A stretch of DNA of 36,349 bases from contig JBFGIA010000007.1 in NCBI GenBank assembly GCA_041577935.1, positions 1 through 36,349 on the forward strand. The letters run 5' to 3'. Position 1 is the stretch's first letter; every line of letters starts with the position of its first letter. Of the stretch, positions 31,081 through 36,349 are shown piece after piece. Position numbers and translations under genes: made by a program. The DNA is from CAMYLR01 sp041577935 (GTDB lineage Bacteria > Gemmatimonadota > Gemmatimonadetes > JACCXV01 > JAHWKZ01). The notes beneath the pieces were generated by a model. The model did not search any database, was not told the origin of the DNA, and saw nothing but the letters and a program-made list of their open reading frames with translations.

Positions 31081-32330
31081 GTCGGCAAGCTACCGAAAAC
31101 CACTCGACCCTCCACCAACGTCGCCACAACTCGCGTCTCGGGGTTGCGGAACACGCACTGTACAAACCTCTGCAGCGGGTCACCGCCAGCGTCCGCCGGT
31201 GGTTCGAGTACCAGGAGATCGGCCGCTTTATCGACTGCGAGGTGCCCCGTCTGATGGTCCACTGAAAGCGCCTCGGCACCGGCCAGCGTCCCCCGATACA
31301 AGAGCTCGCTTGGTTGGACGTGGTCCAGATACGCGAAGTGACGAAGGACATCGAGCGGGCTGAACAAAGGGCCGGCGCCGACATCGGAGCCGATGCCGAT
31401 CGTCACGTCGGCACTGTTCGCGCGTCGGAGCGGGAACGAGCCCGAACCCAAGAACGCGTTCGATGTTGGGCAACAGGCGATCGCCGATCCCGAACTCGCC
31501 AACCTCTCGAACGCGTCATCGGTGCAGTGGATGGCGTGCGCAAAGACCGACCGCTCGCCAACCAATCCACGCTCCTCGTAGACCGCCAAGTAGTCAGTGC
31601 TATCTGGAAAAAGCCGGCCGACGATCTCGACTTCTTCTGGTTGTTCGGCCAGGTGCGTCTGGACTCGCAAACCTGCCTGGCCAGCGGCGTGCCCGGCATG
31701 GGCGAGCAGCTGGGCCGATGACGTGGGCGCGAAGCGTGGCGTAATCGCGGTGTGGAGCCGGCCGCCAGCCGCGCCCTCCCATCGCTCGGCCAGCTCGAAG
31801 CTGGCTGCGATACCGCGATCCGCGGGCTCGATGAGGTCCGGGGGAGCGTTCACGTCCATCAGCACTTTGCCCATGACGACCCTGAGGCCACTGTTGGCCG
31901 CGACCTCGAACGCTTTGTGCGTCGCTTCGAGGTGTATGGTCGCGAATACACCAGCGGTGCCGATGCCGTTGGCGGCCAGCGCGTGGAAGAATCGCTGCGC
32001 GACGCGCTCGGCATGCCCGGGGTCGGCGAAGGCTGCCTCGGCGGGGAAGACGTGTTGCTCGAGCCACGCCATCAGCGGCAAGCCGTATCGCGCCCGAACG
32101 TCGATCTGTGGCAGATGAACGTGGGCGTCGACGAATGCAGGCAGAATCAGCGCGTCGCCGACTGCCACGATCGGACCGGCGTCGTTTGGCGCGTCGTGCC
32201 AATCACCGATGGACGCGACTCGTCCCTGATCATCGACTTGAACAAAGCCGTCCTCGTAGCTCTCGACCTGGTCGATGGTGTGCGGCGAGAGAACGGCGCC
32301 GCGGAGGAACATGCCGCGGGGGCGGCTCAA
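31077..32330 (-). CDS. guaD: Amidohydrolase, guanine deaminase-like
   Basis: 417 residues. A zinc amidohydrolase that probably converts guanine to xanthine; the wider family includes chlorohydrolases and other deaminases. Guanine-deaminase hallmarks are DAHVHLPQIDVRARYG with the HxH metal site followed by PQ, LMAWLEQHVFPAEAAFAD, QTHLAEQPEEV, and HAIHCTDDAFERL. These are followed by CCPTSNAFLGSGSFPLRRA and IGSDVGAGPLFSPLDVLR. The start is TTG at 32330: AGGAGGAG lies about five bases upstream and the codon overlaps the stop of the membrane protease in TTGA. ATG at 32312 has no ribosome site. It is the last gene of the sigma factor operon. Confidence 0.88.
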   Translation of the reverse strand: MSRPRGMFLRGAVLSPHTIDQVESYEDGFVQVDDQGRVASIGDWHDAPNDAGPIVAVGDALILPAFVDAHVHLPQIDVRARYGLPLMAWLEQHVFPAEAAFADPGHAERVAQRFFHALAANGIGTAGVFATIHLEATHKAFEVAANSGLRVVMGKVLMDVNAPPDLIEPADRGIAASFELAERWEGAAGGRLHTAITPRFAPTSSAQLLAHAGHAAGQAGLRVQTHLAEQPEEVEIVGRLFPDSTDYLAVYEERGLVGERSVFAHAIHCTDDAFERLASSGSAIACCPTSNAFLGSGSFPLRRANSADVTIGIGSDVGAGPLFSPLDVLRHFAYLDHVQPSELLYRGTLAGAEALSVDHQTGHLAVDKAADLLVLEPPADAGGDPLQRFVQCVFRNPETRVVATLVEGRVVFGSLPT

Positions 32331-33457
32331 CGCGGCTCCTCCTCGGATCGTTGGGGCGGTTCGAAGTCCTGCAGCGCGCTCAGCAGAGCCTTGGGGTCGA
32401 CCGTACCGATCAACCGTCCATCCTCGACGACCAATACAAGCCCGCTTTCAATGCGTGCGATCTGAGAGATCATCTCATTCGCCGGTACATCTGGGGATAG
32501 AACTTGGTCGTCGGCAGCGGGTCGCGCGAGGTCGCGGGCCAGCCGTTCAGGGGCTTCCAGCGCGGCCGCCTCCAACGCGTCTACTGTGGCCACACCGACA
32601 AGCGTTCTGTCTCGCTCGATGATCGCCAACTCGGATGTCGGTACCATTTGGCTTGCCTGCGCCAACGCCACTCGAACGTCGTGGTCTGCTCGTATGGCTG
32701 GGACACGCTCCGTTATTAGATCCCGTACCGTCACCCCTTCGACCGCACCACGCAATCGGGACATGCGAACGCTGTGGTTTGCCGCTGACCACAGGAACCA
32801 CCCAATCAAGATCTCCCACAACCAACTGAAGTTTCCGGTCACCGCGATGAGAAGAAAGCCTATCCCCATAAGCAACCCAGCGATCACCTTTCCCGTGCGC
32901 GCGGCGCCGATCGTCGCCCGTTCGTAATCATCGAAGCGCCACCACAGGATGGCCCTCAAGATCCGGCCACCGTCGAGCGGGAAACCGGGCACCATGTTGA
33001 ACACCGCTAGCGCGAGGTTGATCAGCCCGAGCCACGACAGGCCGGCTCTGAGTGTTTCGGGTGCTCCGGCCGGTAGGGATTGCGCAATCGCCAGCAACAT
33101 CAGCCCGAGGCCCGTCGACAGAAGCGGCCCGGCGGCGGCGATCAGTAGATCGGAAAGAGCGTCACGTGGCTCACCCTTGAGTTTTGCCACCCCACCGAAG
33201 ATAAACAGCATGATTTCATCGACCTCGACCCGACGCGTCCGAGCAACGAGGGCGTGTGACAACTCGTGAAGCAGAACCGACGCGAACAGTGCGCCCGCCA
33301 GGATTATCGCCAACACCCAGCGACCGGCGGGGGTTGATCCTGGGATCGCGGTGACCAGCCAGCCGGTCGCAAGGAAATACGTGACCAACGCGAAGATCAC
33401 GAACCAACTCGGGTCGATGGTAAGTCGAATGCCGGCGATTCGGGCCAGACGGATCAG
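32327..33457 (-). CDS. Site-2 protease family membrane metalloprotease with C-terminal CBS pair; probable CTG start
   Basis: 376 residues if started at CTG 33457. M50 zinc protease acting within the membrane. The membrane domain has HELSH in VLLHELSHALVARTRR and the second metal site in MVPGFPLDGGRILRAIL, with about six hydrophobic segments. From about residue 240 two CBS domains follow, which in relatives bind adenosine nucleotides. The first standard start is GTG at 33400, but the codons before it encode GIRLTIDPSWFVIFALV, the family's normal N-terminus and first helix. Upstream of that there is no ATG, GTG or TTG before an in-frame stop. CTG at 33457 has GGAG five bases upstream and overlaps the sigma factor stop in CTGA. 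Its substrate is unknown; the sigma factor operon suggests a regulatory role. Confidence 0.85.
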   Translation of the reverse strand: MIRLARIAGIRLTIDPSWFVIFALVTYFLATGWLVTAIPGSTPAGRWVLAIILAGALFASVLLHELSHALVARTRRVEVDEIMLFIFGGVAKLKGEPRDALSDLLIAAAGPLLSTGLGLMLLAIAQSLPAGAPETLRAGLSWLGLINLALAVFNMVPGFPLDGGRILRAILWWRFDDYERATIGAARTGKVIAGLLMGIGFLLIAVTGNFSWLWEILIGWFLWSAANHSVRMSRLRGAVEGVTVRDLITERVPAIRADHDVRVALAQASQMVPTSELAIIERDRTLVGVATVDALEAAALEAPERLARDLARPAADDQVLSPDVPANEMISQIARIESGLVLVVEDGRLIGTVDPKALLSALQDFEPPQRSEEEPR

Positions 33458-34077
33458 GTGCGCTCCGGTTCTTCAGCTTGTGTATAGCCGCGTTTGACCG
33501 CGAACTCCCAGAGAGCGTCTTGTAGCAATCGCCGACCGCGATAGAGGCGGCTCATGACAGTTCCGATCGGAATACTCAGCGCGTCGGCAACCTCCTGGTA
33601 TGAGAGCCCTTGGATATCGCGCAGGACGATCGCATCGCGAAATATGTCAGGCAGCCCATCGATCGCCGACTTGACCTCGTCGACCATGAACTCGGAGAGA
33701 AACTCGTGCATCGAATGATGGTCGGTTAGCGCCTCGATCGATTCGCCAACGCCGGTTTCATCGTCGAGCTGGTCTTGCACGTTCATCGGTGCCTCGTCCT
33801 CGAACTCGACCGGTTGTGGTGTGCGCTGGGAGCTCCGATACCGGTCGATGAACGTGTTCGTCAAAATCCGGAACAGCCACGCCTTGCAGGAACCGTCGTC
33901 GCGATAACGGTGCAGGTTGCGAATCGCCTTGAGGAAAGTCTCCTGTACCAGGTCTTCCGCGTCTTGACGGTTCCTCGTCATTCTCAGAGCCGCTCCGTAG
34001 AGGGCGTCGAGGTGTCTCAGACACTCCTCACGTAGGGCCTGCTGTTGGCGGGAAGTCGGCCGATTCTCTTGGTCCAT
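33454..34077 (-). CDS. RNA polymerase sigma factor, ECF (sigma-70 family)
   Basis: 207 residues. Directs RNA polymerase to a specific promoter set. Region 2 covers about residues 25-90 (RNRQDAEDLVQETFLKAIRN, then WLFRILTNTFIDRYR). Region 4 covers about 135-190 (LPDIFRDAIVLRDIQGLSYQ, then EVADALSIPIGTVMSRLYRGRR). The linker is acidic. No anti-sigma factor with a zinc-binding HxxxCxxC motif follows; instead a site-2 protease overlaps it (CTGA). The ATG at 34077 has no ribosome site but lies six bases after a TAGCTT box, with TTGGCA 18 bases further upstream, so it may be translated leaderless. It is divergent from uvrA. Confidence 0.92.
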   Translation of the reverse strand: MDQENRPTSRQQQALREECLRHLDALYGAALRMTRNRQDAEDLVQETFLKAIRNLHRYRDDGSCKAWLFRILTNTFIDRYRSSQRTPQPVEFEDEAPMNVQDQLDDETGVGESIEALTDHHSMHEFLSEFMVDEVKSAIDGLPDIFRDAIVLRDIQGLSYQEVADALSIPIGTVMSRLYRGRRLLQDALWEFAVKRGYTQAEEPERT

Positions 34078-34083
34078 CGGCCG

Positions 34084-34134
34084 AAGCTACGAGTGGGGTT
34101 CGGGCTTTGCCAACGTTTGCGGCAAGTCTAGATT
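34084..34134. promoter_or_regulatory. Back-to-back promoters of sigma operon and uvrA sharing one -35 site
   Basis: Plus strand: TTGCCA (34107-34112), 16 bases, TAGATT (34129-34134), eight bases, then the uvrA GTG at 34143. Minus strand: TTGGCA (34113-34108), 18 bases, TAGCTT (34089-34084), six bases, then the sigma factor ATG at 34077. The two -35 hexamers occupy the same bases (TTGCCAA, 34107-34113) on opposite strands, so polymerase could engage only one direction at a time. Confidence 0.55.
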
Positions 34135-34142
34135 CGGCACGT

Positions 34143-36349
34143 GTGAATTCACCTTCCCAACGCGCCATCGTCGTCCGCGGCGCGCGCCAGAACAACCTGC
34201 GTGATATCGACGTCGAGTTTCCGAGGTCACGACTCTCGGTCATCACCGGTGTCTCAGGGTCCGGGAAATCGTCGCTGGCGTTCGACACCGTCTACTCCGA
34301 GGGACAGCGTCGATACGTGGCCTCGCTTTCCACCTACGCGCAACAGTTTGTCGACAAACTGCCGCGGCCCGATGTCGATTCGATCGATGGGTTACCGCCC
34401 GCGATCGCGATCGAACAGCGGAACCCGACGTTGAACCGCCGGTCGACCGTCGGCACGGCGACCGAGGTATACGATTTTCTGCGACTGCTTTATGCCCGCG
34501 CTGGGATCGTTCATTGCCCCGATTGCAATCGCCCGGTGCGGGGGTTCTCGGCGGCGGCAGTGATCGAAGCGATCGCTGCTGAGGAGGGATGCGGCTGGTA
34601 CGTAACCTTCGAGCTCCCATTCTCGCCGGTTCTGACCCACGATGTGTTGGTCGACAACTTGTTGCAACTGGGATTCGTGCGGTTGCTCATCGGTGGGCGA
34701 GAGTTGCACCTCGAGGCGCTGCCACCAGGCGCCGATCTGACCGCGGAACGGCCAGTGTTTGTGGTCGTTGACCGGCTTCGAGGTGGTGGGGCGCAGAGCC
34801 GTTGGGCGGAGGCGATCGAGCGGGCATACGAGGAGGGAGACGGAGAGGTCGTGTTGTTCAAGCGGGGGGAGACGGCTCCGCAGGACGCGCGTCGCTTTAG
34901 CCGCTATGCACGGTGCGGCGGTTGTCAGCGCACGTTTCCCGAGCCACGACCGGCGTTGTTCTCGTTCAACAGCCCCCACGGCGCCTGTCCGGATTGCAAC
35001 GGCTTCGGATTCCTACTCGAGTACGATGCCGACCTGATCGTGCCCGACGCGTCCCGCTCGCTGGCCGACGGTGCGCTCGATCCGTGGACAAAACCGCGCT
35101 ACGGAAGTCGCCGGCGCAGGCTTGAGGAGTTCGTCGAAGAAACCGATCTCGACGGCGACGCTCCTTGGGCAGAGCTACCGGCTGAAGCCCGACGCGTGCT
35201 GTTGGAGGGCGGGCGCTACCGCGGAGTCCAGATTGAAGGTGTGGTCCCGTTCCTCGAGCGTATGGAGTCAAAGAAGTATAAGGCCTACGTCCGGTTTTTC
35301 CTGCGGCGCTATCAGTCACACCGCAGATGTCCGACGTGTACGGGCTCGCGGCTGAGGGCTGAGGCTTCTACGATCCTGGTGCGAGGCGAGCGTCTGCCGG
35401 ATTTGGCGCGATGGGCGCTTCCCGAGCTCGCCATTTGGTTGGACTCGCTCGATAGTTCGGACGGCCCTGCGGAAGTACTCGAACCCATCTTGCGCGAGCT
35501 CACGCGGAGGGTTCGTCTGCTGCGAGCGGTCGGTCTCGACTACTTGACGCTGGATCGGCTGACGCGAACGCTATCCGGTGGCGAGGCACAGCGAATCGCG
35601 ATCGCCAACGCGCTGGGCAGCGCGCTTACCGATGGCGTGTACGTGCTCGACGAGCCATCGGTCGGGTTGCACGCGCGCGATACTGAGAAACTGATCGACC
35701 TGTTACGCGAGCTCACCGACAGCGGTAATTCGGTGCTCGTCGTCGAGCACGATCTCGACATCGTCCGCAGCGCGGATAGAGTGATCGAGCTTGGACCCGG
35801 CTCCGGCGAAAACGGTGGGGCGGTGGTGTTTCAAGGGTCGCCGGTCGAGCTCGACCGGGCGGACACGGTCACCGGTGAGTGGTTGCGCGGCGAAGCGCGT
35901 TTCACCGACCGTCGACCCCGATCGGTCGATGGACCCTCGATCATCGTGCGCGGCGCGAGGGCTCATAATCTGCAAGCCATCGATGTCCGCATTCCGATTG
36001 GTCGGTTGACAGCGGTAACCGGAGTTTCCGGCTCCGGCAAGTCGACCTTGGTGCACGACGTTCTGTATCGGGCGCTCTCGGCGACGCGATCGGTGTCCGA
36101 CGAGGGGAACTCGGCGCCGATGCTTGACCGCGTCGAGGGCGCTGAACGGTTAGCCGACGTAGTGCTCGTCGATCAGACCTCGATCGGGAAGTCCCCGCGT
36201 TCGAACCCCGTTACTTACGTCAAGGCGTTCGACCCGATCCGCTCGCTGTTCGCGGCCACTCCTGAATCGCGGAGGCGCGGGCTTGCGGCCGGGCACTTTT
36301 CGTTTAACACGTCAGCCGGTCGTTGTTCGGAGTGCCGCGGTGATGGACA
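34143..36349 (+). CDS. uvrA: Excinuclease ABC subunit A (3' end outside window)
   Basis: The frame is open from GTG 34143 to the window edge: 735 complete codons of an expected ~940. UvrA recognises DNA damage as a dimer and loads UvrB in nucleotide excision repair. In order: first Walker A GVSGSGKSSLAFDT (residues ~36-49), YVASLSTYAQQFVDKL, the TLNRRSTVGTATEVYDFLRL segment, a zinc module with CGGC and CPDC (residues ~258-285), CPTCTGSRL, first ABC signature LSGGEAQR (from 477), Walker B VYVLDEPSVGLH, second Walker A GVSGSGKSTLV (from 627), and the start of another zinc motif (CSECRGDG) at the edge. Frame checked at all three nucleotide-binding motifs; no frameshift seen. No ribosome site; a promoter-like -10 box lies eight bases upstream. 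Confidence 0.96.
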   Translation, partial: MNSPSQRAIVVRGARQNNLRDIDVEFPRSRLSVITGVSGSGKSSLAFDTVYSEGQRRYVASLSTYAQQFVDKLPRPDVDSIDGLPPAIAIEQRNPTLNRRSTVGTATEVYDFLRLLYARAGIVHCPDCNRPVRGFSAAAVIEAIAAEEGCGWYVTFELPFSPVLTHDVLVDNLLQLGFVRLLIGGRELHLEALPPGADLTAERPVFVVVDRLRGGGAQSRWAEAIERAYEEGDGEVVLFKRGETAPQDARRFSRYARCGGCQRTFPEPRPALFSFNSPHGACPDCNGFGFLLEYDADLIVPDASRSLADGALDPWTKPRYGSRRRRLEEFVEETDLDGDAPWAELPAEARRVLLEGGRYRGVQIEGVVPFLERMESKKYKAYVRFFLRRYQSHRRCPTCTGSRLRAEASTILVRGERLPDLARWALPELAIWLDSLDSSDGPAEVLEPILRELTRRVRLLRAVGLDYLTLDRLTRTLSGGEAQRIAIANALGSALTDGVYVLDEPSVGLHARDTEKLIDLLRELTDSGNSVLVVEHDLDIVRSADRVIELGPGSGENGGAVVFQGSPVELDRADTVTGEWLRGEARFTDRRPRSVDGPSIIVRGARAHNLQAIDVRIPIGRLTAVTGVSGSGKSTLVHDVLYRALSATRSVSDEGNSAPMLDRVEGAERLADVVLVDQTSIGKSPRSNPVTYVKAFDPIRSLFAATPESRRRGLAAGHFSFNTSAGRCSECRGDG

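Noticed and set aside
31752..32465. 237-codon plus-strand frame opposite the guanine-deaminase-like gene
   Set aside because: Antisense shadow; the minus-strand product carries complete amidohydrolase motifs.
32327..33400. GTG 33400 as start of the CBS-type site-2 protease
   Set aside because: It would delete the conserved N-terminus and part of the first helix that are encoded just upstream.
1..36349. Mobile elements, prophage, CRISPR, toxin-antitoxin or defence islands
   Set aside because: No transposase, integrase, direct-repeat array or defence-type gene was found; composition and gene style look uniform across the window.

Overview
This window is a gene-dense, GC-rich piece of a bacterial chromosome with about 33 protein genes and one tRNA. 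There are no insertion sequences, phage genes, CRISPR repeats or rRNA. No gene-free stretch exceeds 200 bases. The content is housekeeping and general metabolism plus poorly characterised families (DUF1028, DUF885, a GWxTD-type secreted protein, a bacterial deoxyhypusine-synthase homologue). That mixture, together with paired HtrB-type acyltransferases and a beta-barrel-like secreted protein implying an outer membrane, suggests a Gram-negative member of the Gemmatimonadota or a neighbouring phylum. The assignment rests on family composition only and is moderate at best.

Layout, left to right. 1-6297 (+): the 3' part of an N-acetylmuramoyl-L-alanine amidase, a secreted DUF1028 protein, glycyl-tRNA synthetase, pterin carbinolamine dehydratase and a DUF885 metallopeptidase. 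6299-7723 (-): GWxTD-like secreted protein. 7878-12990 (+): MltD-type lytic transglycosylase, then the overlapping chain moeA, nrnA, deoxyhypusine-synthase-like gene, followed by a HIRAN protein. 13028-14193 (-): Hsp20 with a good intrinsic terminator, and an unknown gene. 14261-16121 (+): two tandem lipid-A-type acyltransferases. 16126-16959 (-): class IV aminotransferase, head-to-head with a site-2 protease (16969-18096, +). 18111-19364 (-): solitary ketoacyl synthase. 19444-22800 (+): ThiF/MoeB-like E1, nuclease and PAS histidine kinase. 22931-25592 (+): small unknown protein, MgtC-like protein, DHDPS-family lyase and Nif3-like protein. 25589-26683 (-): Ca2+/H+ exchanger. 26826-28127 (+): purA. 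28154-29752 (-): PEP carboxykinase. 29804-31080 (+): tRNA-Lys, an unknown protein and a small outer-membrane-type protein. 31077-34077 (-): ECF sigma factor, CBS-containing site-2 protease and guanine-deaminase-like hydrolase in one overlapping operon. 34143-end (+): uvrA, cut by the window edge.

Two organisational themes stand out. First, co-directional neighbours are very often joined by 4-base stop/start overlaps (ATGA, GTGA, TTGA and probably CTGA), implying translational coupling. The CTGA case predicts a CTG start for the membrane protease next to the sigma factor. Second, several genes without a Shine-Dalgarno sequence have a promoter-like -10 box only 5-8 bases upstream of the start codon, often with a matching -35 box 16-18 bases further up. 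Their mRNAs are therefore probably leaderless. The tRNA-Lys has the same arrangement relative to its mature 5' end. I see no large new defence or biosynthetic system. The observations most worth following are the leaderless-promoter pattern, the shared -35 box between uvrA and the sigma-factor operon, the CTG start, the altered active site of the deoxyhypusine-synthase homologue, and an orphan terminator hairpin in front of purA.
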